From the NCBI GenBank assembly GCA_021776235.1, contig JAJFGG010000050.1, forward strand, positions 1-64,000: a DNA stretch of 64,000 nt, written 5' to 3'. The notes under the pieces were generated by a model. It made no database searches and was not told the origin of the DNA. It saw only the letters and a program-made list of their open reading frames with translations. Source of the DNA: Alphaproteobacteria bacterium. Its GTDB lineage: Bacteria > Pseudomonadota > Alphaproteobacteria > GCA-2731375. Each line of letters opens with the position of its first letter. Positions within the stretch are counted from its first letter, which is position 1. Of this stretch, positions 42,298-52,286 are shown piece after piece. Made by a program: the position numbers and the translations under genes.

Positions 42298-43512
42298 CTA
42301 CTCCGCGGCGGCGGCGCGGTTCTTCTCGGCGGCCCGGGCCGCCTTGGCGAAATGCGCCTCGTCGAAATTGTACAAATGGGCCCCGCCCATGAATATGCTC
42401 TCGGCGGTTTCCCGGCTGACGTTGGCCAGCAGATTGTTGGCCACGTTGGGAAAGTTCGAATCGAAATGCGGGTAGTCGGTGGATATGCACATGCGCTCGG
42501 CGCCGATCAGGCCGGCGGTCGCCTCGATTTCCGGCTCGCTGCCTTCCACCGCGGCCCAGCAGTTGCGCTGGAAGTATTCCCTGGGCGTGAGGGATAGATA
42601 GGGCGCGTGGGAATCCCGGTATTGCGGATAGTCCCATTCTATGCGGGTCAATATGCCCGGCACCCACGAATTCTGTGCTTCCAGGAAGCCGACCCTGAGC
42701 TTTGGATAGAATTCGAAGACGCCGCCGATCAGCATGGCGATCAAGGCCTGCTGCATCTCGATCCAGTGGCTGGCAACATGGCGGTAGAAGCGGTTCTCGC
42801 CATAGAGAACGTTCATGTGCGAATAGGCCGCGCCGGTGCCCTCGTGCAGACCAAGGGTGACGTCGAGTTCCTCGTGCAGGGCCAGCAGGGGGTTCCAGTA
42901 ATTGGAATGCCAGAAATGGCCATTGACGCTGTTCGGTCGCACGAATGAGCCGACGGCGCCAAGCTCGGTGACGCAGCGCACCAGTTCGGCGCAGGCCAGG
43001 TTGACATCGTGCGGCGGCAGCATGGCCGCGAACTTCAACTGGTCGGGACTGTGCTGGCAGAATTCGTGCACCCAGTTGTTGTAGGCCTGGGCCAGGGCCA
43101 GGGAAAGCCGCGGGTCCATGCCGTCCCGGGCCAACAGGCTCAACCCCATGGTCGGAAACAGCACCGCGATGTCAATGCCCTCCAGCTCCATGCCCATGAT
43201 CTGCGCTTCGCCGTCGTAGCCGCGCTCGATGGCGAAATCCAGGCGCCCGCCCTCGGCAATCCGCGAGCCGGACAACGGCTGCGAGGTGTCGGCTTTCCTG
43301 AGACCATGGTGCGGTTTGCGGTGCTGCTGGGTTTCAAGGTCGAAGGTCGTCGGTTGACCGTCGACGACGATCATGCCGCGGGTCCGCTTGCCGTCCGCCC
43401 CCATGGGCAGGCTCACCCGGTCGCGGAAGGCCCGGTCCAGGTAGCGGTCGAACAGATCCACGGGCTCCATAATGTGCATGTCACAGTCAACAAAACGCAT
43501 TCCGTCCTTCAT
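42298..43512 (-). CDS. Amidohydrolase family (amidohydrolase-2/ACMSD-like) metal-dependent hydrolase
   Basis: 404 residues. It begins with RFVDCDMHIMEPVDLFDRY, where Asp-x-His is the first metal site; LGLHEGTGAAYSH, RVGFLEAQNSWVPGIL and the late CISTDYPHFDSNF with a catalytic Asp are typical of the amidohydrolase-2 group. Members decarboxylate or hydrolyse aromatic or cyclic intermediates. The ATG chosen follows GGGGATCGG; a 30-codon longer frame is not supported. It is followed on the same strand, by 100 bases upstream, by nothing linked; probably monocistronic. Confidence 0.92.
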   Translation of the reverse strand: MKDGMRFVDCDMHIMEPVDLFDRYLDRAFRDRVSLPMGADGKRTRGMIVVDGQPTTFDLETQQHRKPHHGLRKADTSQPLSGSRIAEGGRLDFAIERGYDGEAQIMGMELEGIDIAVLFPTMGLSLLARDGMDPRLSLALAQAYNNWVHEFCQHSPDQLKFAAMLPPHDVNLACAELVRCVTELGAVGSFVRPNSVNGHFWHSNYWNPLLALHEELDVTLGLHEGTGAAYSHMNVLYGENRFYRHVASHWIEMQQALIAMLIGGVFEFYPKLRVGFLEAQNSWVPGILTRIEWDYPQYRDSHAPYLSLTPREYFQRNCWAAVEGSEPEIEATAGLIGAERMCISTDYPHFDSNFPNVANNLLANVSRETAESIFMGGAHLYNFDEAHFAKAARAAEKNRAAAAE

Positions 43513-43619
43513 TGTCCGATCCCCTTTTGCCTGGAATATCCCGCCGTTTTCCGATGCCACGATGCTAGCAACATCCCCGGTCCCGGTAAATGCCGGCGGC
43601 AACGGCCAATATAAGGCCG

Positions 43620-44273
43620 CTAACGGCGGAACCGGCCGTGGCGCAAAAAGGCCCCGGTCTGCTGGATCACCTGGTCATGATCGCAGATGAAGGTGTGGTG
43701 GGCATCAATGACGATGCTGTCCGCGGCGCCGTCGAGGCGGGTGTTGGCAAGTTCGACGGTGCCGTCATGGGCCTGTCCCGCGCCAAAAAACAGGTTCACA
43801 TAGGAGATGAAGTGAAGGGGGTGGAAATGCCGTTGGCCGGCGATAATGCCGATTTCGGCATCGGGCACGCCAAGGGCCAGCAGGGCCGGGGAATGTTCCG
43901 CCAGATCCTGCAGGGGCAGGCCGAAGATGGCCTGGGAGAACGGCCAGGCGCCAAAGCGCGAGACCACGCCCGCGCCCTGGTTGGGTGTGGCGATCATGAC
44001 GATGCGCCCGAGCCTGACCGGCGGCTCCGCCGCCAGGGCGCCGCGGATGATTATGCCGCCCAGGGAATGCCCGACGAAATGCACCGGGCCGTCGAAGGCC
44101 TGCTCCCGAAGCCAATGGCGAAAGGCCTCGATGTGGCCGGCCAGACGGCGGCGGCGGCTGGGATAAGACCAGCACTGGGCGGCGAAGCCCAGGTCATCAA
44201 GGCTCCGTTGCAGGCGGGTCATGCTGCTGCACCTCCGCCCCAGGCCATGCAGCAATACGACGGGTTCGCTCAC
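43620..44273 (-). CDS. Alpha/beta hydrolase, lipase/PGAP1-like
   Basis: 217 residues. VVLLHGLGRRCSSMTRL (oxyanion region), FVGHSLGGIIIRGAL with the nucleophile Ser in GHSLG, and HHTFICDHDQVIQ with the catalytic His define a triacylglycerol-lipase-type hydrolase. The start is GTG overlapping the upstream acyltransferase stop by 4 bases (GTGA), so it is coupled to it. A longer ORF runs into the acyltransferase and is not used. Likely acts on a lipid or ester linked to the acyltransferase product. Confidence 0.88.
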   Translation of the reverse strand: MSEPVVLLHGLGRRCSSMTRLQRSLDDLGFAAQCWSYPSRRRRLAGHIEAFRHWLREQAFDGPVHFVGHSLGGIIIRGALAAEPPVRLGRIVMIATPNQGAGVVSRFGAWPFSQAIFGLPLQDLAEHSPALLALGVPDAEIGIIAGQRHFHPLHFISYVNLFFGAGQAHDGTVELANTRLDGAADSIVIDAHHTFICDHDQVIQQTGAFLRHGRFRR

Positions 44274-45685
44274 GCCGCGGGCGCCTCGACTTCGAAATAA
44301 TGCGCAATGGCGTTGGCGTAATATTGCAGCATGGGCAATTCGCCCGGTTTCACGCAATAAAGGCCGTCCTTTTCCTCCACCAGGTGGCGCAGGGTCAGCA
44401 TGCGAAGACCTACCGTCAGGGCATAATCGGCGTCCGCGTGGGGCACATAGATCTGCGCGCTCTTCGCCTCCAGCCGGCTTTTCAGGGCATGGGCCGCGAC
44501 CTTGAGGTCCAATTCGCTGATGGCCTGATCGCCCTGCCGGGTGAAAACGGTCGCCATCAATGACACCGGCAAGACGGGTACGATCTCCCCAACCTTGTCC
44601 ATCAGGTGCTGGCCTAGGGCTTCGACGTGGGCGCGCCGGCCCTGCTCGTCCGACGACGCCTGTGCCGCCATCCAGGCCCGGGCCGAGACAGGCGGGCCGA
44701 AATTGACGCAGGCGTAACCGAAACGGTACCACTTGCCCCTGGCCATCAGGGCGAAGTTATGGCCGATAAAGCCGAAGGTCTTTTTCAGGGCAAAGCCGGC
44801 CGAGCGCCGTTCGGCGCCCGCCTCCAACGAACGGACAAGCGTCCGGTCTTCGAACACCCTGTCATAGTTGATGCCGACCGGGATAAAGACCACATCCTTG
44901 GCGCCGTCCGTCTCCAGCGCCTTCAGCATGTAATTCAGCAGACCCAGCCGGGGCGGGCGCAGGCGTCCATTGCGGCTTAAACCGCCTTCGGGATAGACCG
45001 CCTGGACGACGCCGGCCGCGGTCGCCATGCCCACATAGCGCTCCAGAACCAGGCGGTACAGGGCATCACCTGAATCCCGTCTGACGAAATAGGCGCCAAG
45101 GGAACGGATCAAGGTCTGCAACGGCCAGATGCGGGCCCATTCGCCCACTGCGTAACTAAGCGCCGTGCGCGCCGCCGCCAGGTAGGCGACCAGCACGTAA
45201 TCCATGTTGGAGCGGTGGTTCATGACAAAGACGACGCTGGTCTCGGGGTCCACCGCGGCCAGTCCGGCCTCGTCGGAATAGCCCAGGCGGACCCGGTACA
45301 GCCATTCGGCGATGCGCCGGGCCGCCCAGGCGCCGAAGCGAAAGTATATATAGGCATTGAAGGCCGGCACGATCTCGCGGGCATAGCGGGCCACGTCGGC
45401 CATCAGCACTTCGCGGGGAATGTTGTCGGCCGCGCTTTGCACCGCCACCGCCGCCATGATCTCGGGGTCATAGATCAGCCGGTCGATCAGGACCTTGCGC
45501 TGGGTCAGCTTGAAGGATTGGATTTTCAGGTCGAGCCTGGTGTTGATCTCCGCCACCACCCGGTTGACGCGCCGGCGCAGGAACCAGCGCGCGCCGGGAA
45601 GCAGAAACCGGTCGAGCACGGACCAGGCCGCCAGCAGCAGCACCAGCGCCGCCAGCCAGAGCGGAATGGCAATTGTTTCACTCAC
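44270..45685 (-). CDS. Glycerol-3-phosphate/lysophosphatidate acyltransferase (PlsB-like)
   Basis: 471 residues. Acyltransferase block I is NHRSNMDYVLV (H-x4-D), block III is YPEGGLSRNGRLRPP, and block IV is FIPVGINYDRVFEDR. A membrane segment is at residues 8-26. The layout matches PlsB/DHAPAT-type 1-acyltransferases, though shorter than E. coli PlsB (about 800). It makes lysophosphatidate or related lipid at the inner membrane. Immediately precedes and is coupled with the small lipase-like gene. Confidence 0.87.
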   Translation of the reverse strand: MSETIAIPLWLAALVLLLAAWSVLDRFLLPGARWFLRRRVNRVVAEINTRLDLKIQSFKLTQRKVLIDRLIYDPEIMAAVAVQSAADNIPREVLMADVARYAREIVPAFNAYIYFRFGAWAARRIAEWLYRVRLGYSDEAGLAAVDPETSVVFVMNHRSNMDYVLVAYLAAARTALSYAVGEWARIWPLQTLIRSLGAYFVRRDSGDALYRLVLERYVGMATAAGVVQAVYPEGGLSRNGRLRPPRLGLLNYMLKALETDGAKDVVFIPVGINYDRVFEDRTLVRSLEAGAERRSAGFALKKTFGFIGHNFALMARGKWYRFGYACVNFGPPVSARAWMAAQASSDEQGRRAHVEALGQHLMDKVGEIVPVLPVSLMATVFTRQGDQAISELDLKVAAHALKSRLEAKSAQIYVPHADADYALTVGLRMLTLRHLVEEKDGLYCVKPGELPMLQYYANAIAHYFEVEAPAA

Positions 45686-45822
45686 CAGCAGACCTCCCCG
45701 AATGCTGATGCAGACTACCCGCCGCGGCCGCGTCGGTCACCCCTGGAATAGCAAGCTCCGGCGGTCTTCGTTGGCGCGGGAAGATTTGCCGTCTGGATGC
45801 GGCAACCCATTCGGACGGTGTT

Positions 45823-48579
45823 CTATGTGACGATGTTGAGCATGTTGGCGGTGCTGCCGCCGCCCTGGCCGTTCAGGCGCATTTGATTGGTCAGGTTCAT
45901 CGAAGAGGCGACGCCGCTAATGGCCGAAAGGGCGCCCTGCAACTGGGCCAGGCGTTCGGCGTCGGCCGGCTTGATGCTGTTGTTCAAGGCGCTTAGGGGG
46001 TCATCCTCGGGACCGACGGCGATAAAGCGGAACATCTTGCGCACCTCGCGCAGGGCATTGTCGATCAGGACACCGGCGTCCGCCGCGCCCCTGGTTGTGG
46101 ACAGGGAGATATCTCCGGCCATGCCCAGTTCGAAGATCTTGGCCTCGGCCACATCGGTTTCTTCATCGTCCAGGCCGGCGGGTTCCGCATACAGCACGGC
46201 CTCGGTCAGGCCGAGAGAGGCAAGGGCGTCGGAACCCTCGGGCCCGGCGATGATCTCCACCACCGCGCCATTCTTGGCCTCGATCTTCAGGGCCGAGTCG
46301 ACCGAGCCGCGCTCCAGCGTGCTGCTGCCATATTGACCCATGGCGTTATTGATCTTGACGGCCAGTAAACCCAGGCTGTCATCGGTTTCGATTTCAATGC
46401 GTTTGGTCGCGCCGCCGTCGACCCGGATGGAGAAGTACTGCCCCGGCCGCGCGGTGGTCAGGCTCAACACTTCCGTTCCCGGTTCTTCCGGCATATCACC
46501 GGTGGTCAGGCCAAGGCGGCTGATCACGGACGTGGCCGTGGCGTCATAGGCGATGGCATTGCCGCTTTGACTGACGGCGCTGTGATCCTGATGGGCCCAG
46601 ACTTCCGTCCCGGTGTTATCCAGTTTCATGACGAAGGCGTCTTGCGCGCTGGCCGCGGCGCCGCCGTCAACGGCGCCTGTCGTGGCGCCGGTGACATAGA
46701 TTTCGTCGGCGCCGGCAGCTGCCTTGACGGCGATGCCGCCCAGGGTATCGGTGCTGGCGCTGCCCACATAGGTGGTAAATCCAACCGCGGCGGAGGCCCC
46801 GGAATCGATAATCTGGCTGACGAAACCGTCGGTGCCGCCGGAATGGGCGTTGACGATACTGCCCGACAGGGCCGCGTTGCTGGTCTGGCCCGAGAGATAG
46901 ACGTTGCCGCTGCTGCCCACGGCGATGCCACTGACCGCGCCGTCGCTGTTCAGGGCGCCCAGGTCGACCTCCCAATCCGGCGTTTGCGAGACGTCACTGT
47001 CAACATAGCGGCGCAGGATGGCGTTGCCGTCCTTTTCGCCAGCGACATAGATATTGCCCGATCCGTCCACCGCGACGGCCGTGGCGCGGTCGTTGCCGGT
47101 ACCGCCGAACTGCTTGTCCCAGACATGGGTGCCGCTGCTGTCCAGTTTGGTCAAATAGGCATCGGTGCCGCCCGCATGGGTCATCCCGGTGCTGATTTCA
47201 GATGCTGTCTGGCCTGCCACGAAGACGTTGCCGCTGGCATCCGTCGTCAAGGCCAGGGCGCTGTCGTTGGCATAGGGCGCGGCCTGACGGGTCCATTGTT
47301 CGGCCCCGGTACTGTCGAACTTGGTCACGAAGCTGTCGTAGTTGCCGCCATAGGCGGTCTCGGTCAATACACCCCGCGCGCTGCCCGCGATGACGATCTC
47401 GTCATTGACGTCAACGGCGACCGCAAAGCCGGAGGCGTCCTCGGTGGCGCCCAGCAGACGCGACCAGACCAGTTCGCCGGAAACATCGTATTTGCGCAAA
47501 TAGGCATCGTTTTCCGCCTGGTTGGCAAGGCCGCCCAGATCGCCGGCGGTGGAGCCGACCGAATAGACATTGCCCTGGCTGTCGACCGCAATGGCGCTGG
47601 CGCTGTCGGCTTCGGCCGTGTCGGTATCCGATCGGAAGGCATCATTGGGGCTGGTATTGCCCAGGTCGTCGACCTTCTGCACATAGCCCGAGGCATAGTC
47701 GCCGACGCTGCGGGTGCCGGCAATATAAAGGCCGGGTGTCTGATCGGAGGCATTGCCAAGGGTCACGGTTTCCGTGCTGTTCAAGTTCAGTTTCAGGCCG
47801 TACGAGGTTTCGCTGTGGCGTTCAGCCTGGATGGTCGAGGTGACACCGGCGCCGGACAACTGCGTATTGATGTAGTCGGCGACGTTATCCACATTCAGGG
47901 TGCCGCTGACCGCCGATAGGTCGATGTTGACGACCGTTGTGCCAACGGAATTGACCACGGTGATGTCAAAGGTTTCGTTGCCGACCAGTCCGCTGATGGC
48001 ATCCGTGCGGACCTCTGTCAGGCTGGCGCCTGTATGAAACAGGGTGGTGTATGTGGGATCCTTGGGAAAGCTCAGGGAACTGGTGATGCTGCTTTGCTGC
48101 AATCCGTAGAGCAGGGTGGTGTCTTCAAACTGCAGGCCTTCGACGAAGCTCTTGGCCTCGGCCAGATAACCGTCAAAGCGCTGCTGCAGTATGGTGGCGC
48201 GGCTGGTGGCGCCGGAATCGGATTCCGCATAGGTCGCCATTTCACGCAGCTTTGTCAGGCCGTTGAATAGTCCGAACAGGTTCTTGAACTGATCGTCGCC
48301 GGCCGTGTTGTTGACCTTCGGATCCTCGAGATCGATCAATGGACCGGTGGAAAAGATGCGTTGCAGTATCTCGTCGTAAGGATTGGATTGCGGCAGGGTC
48401 CAGGGCGGGATGACGGCAGGGTCCACCTTGGCGAAGGAACCGTTCAGCAGTTCCTCTTGTATCTTCGCGGCATGACCGGACAAGCCCAGTGAGACGCCGC
48501 TGGAGTAGTAGGCGCCAAGGACGTTGTTATCGAACGTCGCCACCTGGAATTGACTGTTGGCTGTTGGATTGATGGCCAT
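45823..48579 (-). CDS. SBBP-repeat protein resembling regulatory FlaEY
   Basis: 918 residues. Multiple copies of a beta-propeller/SBBP unit run through the middle: D-x-G-N-V/I-Y-V-A/S-G, for example VDSQGNVYSVGSTAGDLGG, TDASGNVFVAGQTASEI and VDGSGNIYVAGEKDGN. No signal peptide is evident. The N-terminal part and a flagellin-like block (ADYINTQLSGAGVTSTIQAE) plus a helical C terminus ending LNIVT look like flagellum-associated FlaEY proteins of Alphaproteobacteria. It is divergent from the carbohydrate operon. Flagellar role is an inference from family. Confidence 0.62.
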   Translation of the reverse strand: MAINPTANSQFQVATFDNNVLGAYYSSGVSLGLSGHAAKIQEELLNGSFAKVDPAVIPPWTLPQSNPYDEILQRIFSTGPLIDLEDPKVNNTAGDDQFKNLFGLFNGLTKLREMATYAESDSGATSRATILQQRFDGYLAEAKSFVEGLQFEDTTLLYGLQQSSITSSLSFPKDPTYTTLFHTGASLTEVRTDAISGLVGNETFDITVVNSVGTTVVNIDLSAVSGTLNVDNVADYINTQLSGAGVTSTIQAERHSETSYGLKLNLNSTETVTLGNASDQTPGLYIAGTRSVGDYASGYVQKVDDLGNTSPNDAFRSDTDTAEADSASAIAVDSQGNVYSVGSTAGDLGGLANQAENDAYLRKYDVSGELVWSRLLGATEDASGFAVAVDVNDEIVIAGSARGVLTETAYGGNYDSFVTKFDSTGAEQWTRQAAPYANDSALALTTDASGNVFVAGQTASEISTGMTHAGGTDAYLTKLDSSGTHVWDKQFGGTGNDRATAVAVDGSGNIYVAGEKDGNAILRRYVDSDVSQTPDWEVDLGALNSDGAVSGIAVGSSGNVYLSGQTSNAALSGSIVNAHSGGTDGFVSQIIDSGASAAVGFTTYVGSASTDTLGGIAVKAAAGADEIYVTGATTGAVDGGAAASAQDAFVMKLDNTGTEVWAHQDHSAVSQSGNAIAYDATATSVISRLGLTTGDMPEEPGTEVLSLTTARPGQYFSIRVDGGATKRIEIETDDSLGLLAVKINNAMGQYGSSTLERGSVDSALKIEAKNGAVVEIIAGPEGSDALASLGLTEAVLYAEPAGLDDEETDVAEAKIFELGMAGDISLSTTRGAADAGVLIDNALREVRKMFRFIAVGPEDDPLSALNNSIKPADAERLAQLQGALSAISGVASSMNLTNQMRLNGQGGGSTANMLNIVT

Positions 48580-48850
48580 GTACCGCTCAGCGCTGCTGGC
48601 TTCTCCGTCAATAATCCGCCTGGCCGGGCTGGCCGGCCGGGCGGGTGAACCCGAAATGGATTCACTTGATCTGGCAGTTTGCCATTGAACCGGTTAACGG
48701 GGGATGAATGGCAATGGTTAATGCGCAGACCCGCGCGGTGGATAAAGCCGTTGAGTTTTACGATGTATTAACCGCGACGATGGACACTTGCACAATTCGG
48801 CGCGGAACCCGACCCGCCGTGCATTGAATTTTAACGGTTCATCGGCCGGG
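48580..48850. other. Divergent promoter region between flaEY-like and sugar operon
   Basis: About 270 bases, partly low-complexity GC (GGCCGGGCTGGCCGGCC). It separates two divergent long units and should contain both promoters. I see no convincing sigma54 or sigma28 site. Confidence 0.5.
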
Positions 48851-50437
48851 ATGGCGCGTATGACTATTGAATACCTGAACATTCAACCAGGCGGCGCCGG
48901 TTCGCCAGCCACCGCGCGCGACAAAATTCATAACATCGAAGAACTGGCCCGCATGGCGGATGCGACCCGGGCCGCCGGCGGCCAGGTGGTCCTGGCGCAT
49001 GGCGTGTTCGATCTTTTGCACATGGGCCATGTCCGTCACCTGGAAGCGGCGCGTGCCGAGGGCGACCTTTTGATCGTTACCCTGACCGCCGACCGCTATG
49101 TCAACAAGGGGCCGGGACGCCCGGTTTTTCCCGAACTGACCCGGGCCGAAATGGTTGCCGCGCTGCGTTGCGTGGATGGGGTCGGCATTTCCAACTGGTC
49201 CACGGCCGAGGGCGTGCTGCGCTTTATCCGCCCGTCGGTCTTCATCAAAGGTCAGGACTATGCCAATGAAGCCGAGGATATCACGGGTGGTATTCGGCGC
49301 GAGCGGGAGCTGGTGGAAAGCTTCAACGGCCGCATCGTGTTCACCGATGATATTACGGATTCTTCGTCGGCCCTGATCAACCGCCATCTGAATGTCTATG
49401 ATTCCGAAGTCAATGACTATCTAAGCAATCTGCGTGACAACGATGTCGCAAGCCAGGTCGTCACGGCCCTGGAAGGCATTCAGAATCACAAGGTTCTGAT
49501 GATCGGCGAAGCGATCATCGACGAGTATCAGTATGCCGCGCCCATGGGCAAATCGGCCAAGGAGAATATTATAGCCTCGCGCTATGAGGGCCGTGAGGTC
49601 TTCGCCGGCGGCGTCATTGCCTCGGCCAATCATGTTGCCTCGTTTGTCGACCAGGTGGACGTCATTACCTGTATCGGCGAAGAGGATTCATACGAGGATC
49701 TGATCCTTGAAACCGCGGTGCAGAACGTAAACGTGCATTTCGTGCGCCTGCCGGGGGTCCCGACGATCCGCAAATGCCGCTTCGTGGATCCCGGTCACCT
49801 GCGAAAGCTGTTCGAAGTCTATCATTTTGACGATACCCCCCTGACGGGCCGCAAGGAAGACGAGGTCTGCAGCCTGATTGCCGAGCGGGCAGCGGATGTG
49901 GATCTGGTCATCGTGAATGATTTTGGCCACGGCATGCTGACACCGCGGTCCGTTGACCAGATTATTCGCCGCTCCCGCTTTCTGGCCGTCAATGCACAAA
50001 GCAACAGTGCCAATCACGGCTACAACATGGTCAACAAATACGCCCGCGCGGATTATGTCTGCATCGACGCGCCCGAGGCCCGATTGGCGGTGCGGGACCG
50101 TTTTTCCGACATCAGCGATCTTGTGCAGGGGCCATTGCGGGAACTGATCGATTGCGACCAGATCATCGTGACCCATGGGCAGAACGGCTGCATCACATTC
50201 GACAGCAAGAACGGTCTGGGCAAGGTGCCCGCCTTTACCCGCCAGGTGGTGGACACGGTGGGCGCGGGCGATGCCTTCCTGTCGGTTACCGCGCCGTTGG
50301 TGCAATCGAATGTGCCCATGGAACTGGTCGGCCTGATCGGTAATGCGGTGGGCGCCATGAAGGTCGGCATCGTCGGCCATCGGCAGTCCGTACAACGGGT
50401 GCCGCTGATGAAATTCCTGACGGCATTATTGAAATAA
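48851..50437 (+). CDS. Cytidylyltransferase-PfkB kinase fusion (HldE-like, reversed order)
   Basis: 528 residues. N-terminal nucleotidyltransferase: VVLAHGVFDLLHMGHVRHLE (GxFDxxHxGH) and VFIKGQDYANEAEDITGG. C-terminal PfkB/ribokinase-like kinase: FAGGVIASANHVASFVDQVD and the catalytic DTVGAGDAFLSVTAPL. In HldE (ADP-heptose synthesis) the kinase comes first; here the order is swapped. It likely phosphorylates and nucleotidylates a heptose-type sugar. Starts at ATG 48851 or 48860. Leads the operon; the next gene begins within its stop codon. Confidence 0.88.
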   Translation: MARMTIEYLNIQPGGAGSPATARDKIHNIEELARMADATRAAGGQVVLAHGVFDLLHMGHVRHLEAARAEGDLLIVTLTADRYVNKGPGRPVFPELTRAEMVAALRCVDGVGISNWSTAEGVLRFIRPSVFIKGQDYANEAEDITGGIRRERELVESFNGRIVFTDDITDSSSALINRHLNVYDSEVNDYLSNLRDNDVASQVVTALEGIQNHKVLMIGEAIIDEYQYAAPMGKSAKENIIASRYEGREVFAGGVIASANHVASFVDQVDVITCIGEEDSYEDLILETAVQNVNVHFVRLPGVPTIRKCRFVDPGHLRKLFEVYHFDDTPLTGRKEDEVCSLIAERAADVDLVIVNDFGHGMLTPRSVDQIIRRSRFLAVNAQSNSANHGYNMVNKYARADYVCIDAPEARLAVRDRFSDISDLVQGPLRELIDCDQIIVTHGQNGCITFDSKNGLGKVPAFTRQVVDTVGAGDAFLSVTAPLVQSNVPMELVGLIGNAVGAMKVGIVGHRQSVQRVPLMKFLTALLK

Positions 50438-51117
50438 TGGATGAAACAATGACAAAAAATCGCGTGGCCGCCATGCAGGCGCGGGTCGAAGACTATTTCA
50501 CCGAGCTCGCCCGGTTGCCGGAACAGACCGTGGTTACGGACGGCAAGGCGGCCGAAATGGCCATGGCGGATCTATTCCCCATTATGATCGGGCATTTTGC
50601 CCGGATGCGGGACGGCGACGGCAAATTGTTGTTCGTGGGCAATGGCGCCTCGGCTTCCATTGCCTCGCACATGGCTTTGGATTTCTCCAAGAACGGCAAG
50701 GTTCCGGCCCTGGCCTTCAATGACGCGGCAGCGCTGACGGCGCTGAGTAACGACGAAGGCTATGATCAGGTCTTTGCCAAGCAGATCGAATATTTTGCCG
50801 CCGAGACTGACCTTCTGATCGCAATATCCTCTTCCGGCAACTCGGAAAATATCGTCAAGGCAGTACAGGCAGCCCGCGCCAAGGGCTGTGGCGTGCTGAC
50901 CCTGTCGGGCCTTGGCGCGGACAACAAGCTGCGCCAGTTGGGGGATTACAATCTATTTGTCCCGTCCGGCGAATATGGCTTTGTCGAAGTGGTGCACGGC
51001 GGCTTGATCCACGCCTTGCTGGATATCTTCATGGGGTGGTCGGCGCGGACGGGTCTTTGGAACCGCTCCGATACGCCGCCCGCCGGCGAACCGGTGCAAA
51101 AGAGGGGCGTGGCATGA
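50437..51117 (+). CDS. SIS-domain sugar isomerase (GmhA-like)
   Basis: 226 residues. SIS motifs LLFVGNGASASIASHMALDF and DLLIAISSSGNSENIVKAV are GmhA-like; GmhA converts sedoheptulose-7-phosphate to heptose-7-phosphate. It is longer than GmhA (about 190). It overlaps the fusion stop by one base (TAATG) and the epimerase start by four (ATGA). Context suggests a heptose-like sugar. Confidence 0.88.
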   Translation: MDETMTKNRVAAMQARVEDYFTELARLPEQTVVTDGKAAEMAMADLFPIMIGHFARMRDGDGKLLFVGNGASASIASHMALDFSKNGKVPALAFNDAAALTALSNDEGYDQVFAKQIEYFAAETDLLIAISSSGNSENIVKAVQAARAKGCGVLTLSGLGADNKLRQLGDYNLFVPSGEYGFVEVVHGGLIHALLDIFMGWSARTGLWNRSDTPPAGEPVQKRGVA

Positions 51118-52121
51118 ACGAGGGTAACAATACAATGAATGTCATGGTGACGGGCGGCGGCGGCTACGTGGGATCATGCCTGATCCCAAAACTACTGGCC
51201 GCAGGTCACAAGGTGACCGTGTTGGACTTGTTCATCTATGGCATGGAGGTCTTCAACGGTGTCGGCGAGCATGCCAACCTGCGTTGCGTTCGCGGCGATA
51301 TCCGTGACCCGAAGGCGGTGGCCAAGGCCGTTGAAAACGCCGATGCGGTGATCCATCTGGCCTGCATCTCCAACGATCCAAGTTTCGAATTGAACCCGGA
51401 TCTGGGCCGCTCCATCAATTTTGATTGTTTCCAGCCGCTGGTCCGGGCCGCCAAGGACGCGGGCGTGCGGCGCTTTATCTACGCCTCCTCATCCTCGGTT
51501 TACGGCATCAAGAGCACGGACAACGTAACCGAGGAGCTGTCCCTGGAGCCCCTGACGGACTATTCAAAGTTCAAGGCCATGTGCGAAGAGGTTTTGGAGC
51601 GCGAGCGCGAACCGGGTTTTGTCACCCTGACCCTGCGTCCGGCCACGGTCTGCGGCTATGCCCCGCGCCTGCGCCTGGACCTGACCGTCAACATTCTGAC
51701 CAATCATGCCATCAACAACAACAAAATCACGGTTTTCGGCGGGGCGCAGAAACGGCCCAACATCAACGTCGAGGATATGACCGACCTATACGTCCAATGC
51801 CTGCAGTATCCCGACGAGATGATAGACGGCAAGGTGTTCAACGCCGGTTACGAGAACCATACGGTCAGTCAAATTGCCGAAATGGTGCGCCGCAATGTCG
51901 GCGACAAGGTGGATATCGTCACCACGCCGACCGACGATAACCGTTCCTACCACGTCTCTTCGGCCAAGATGCAGCGGGAACTGGGCTTTACCCCCCGGCA
52001 CAGCATCGATGATGCGGTGGCCAGCCTGACGGCGGCATTCAACGCGGGCAAAGTGCCAAATCCCATGACGGATGCCAGATATTACAACGTCAAGCTGATG
52101 CAGGACATCCAGCTACAATAG
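51114..52121 (+). CDS. NAD-dependent epimerase/dehydratase (extended SDR)
   Basis: 335 residues. NAD motif TGGGGYVGS (residues 13-21), IHLACISNDPSFELN, the catalytic SSSSVYG and YSKFK (Tyr-x3-Lys). It most resembles nucleotide-sugar 4-epimerases or 4,6-dehydratases. Start overlaps the isomerase stop (ATGA). Confidence 0.9.
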   Translation: MNEGNNTMNVMVTGGGGYVGSCLIPKLLAAGHKVTVLDLFIYGMEVFNGVGEHANLRCVRGDIRDPKAVAKAVENADAVIHLACISNDPSFELNPDLGRSINFDCFQPLVRAAKDAGVRRFIYASSSSVYGIKSTDNVTEELSLEPLTDYSKFKAMCEEVLEREREPGFVTLTLRPATVCGYAPRLRLDLTVNILTNHAINNNKITVFGGAQKRPNINVEDMTDLYVQCLQYPDEMIDGKVFNAGYENHTVSQIAEMVRRNVGDKVDIVTTPTDDNRSYHVSSAKMQRELGFTPRHSIDDAVASLTAAFNAGKVPNPMTDARYYNVKLMQDIQLQ

Positions 52122-52286
52122 GGCCGCCGCTTGCCGTTATCCGGTCCGGAATTGTCAGGAAGCGCCTTGTGCGGCCCGAAAGCCGGCCCCCGGATCGCCC
52201 TGAAAGACCAAAGGCGTAGGGCAATGTTAACCATTTTCACCCTTAATCAGTCCCATCTATCACTCGGATAGTCAGGACGTCAGGGT

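Noticed and set aside
46567-47919. 450-codon plus-strand ORF opposite the FlaEY-like gene
   Set aside because: Mirror of the repeat gene; its Gly/Ala/Asp pattern follows the antisense of SBBP repeats and it lacks a start signal.
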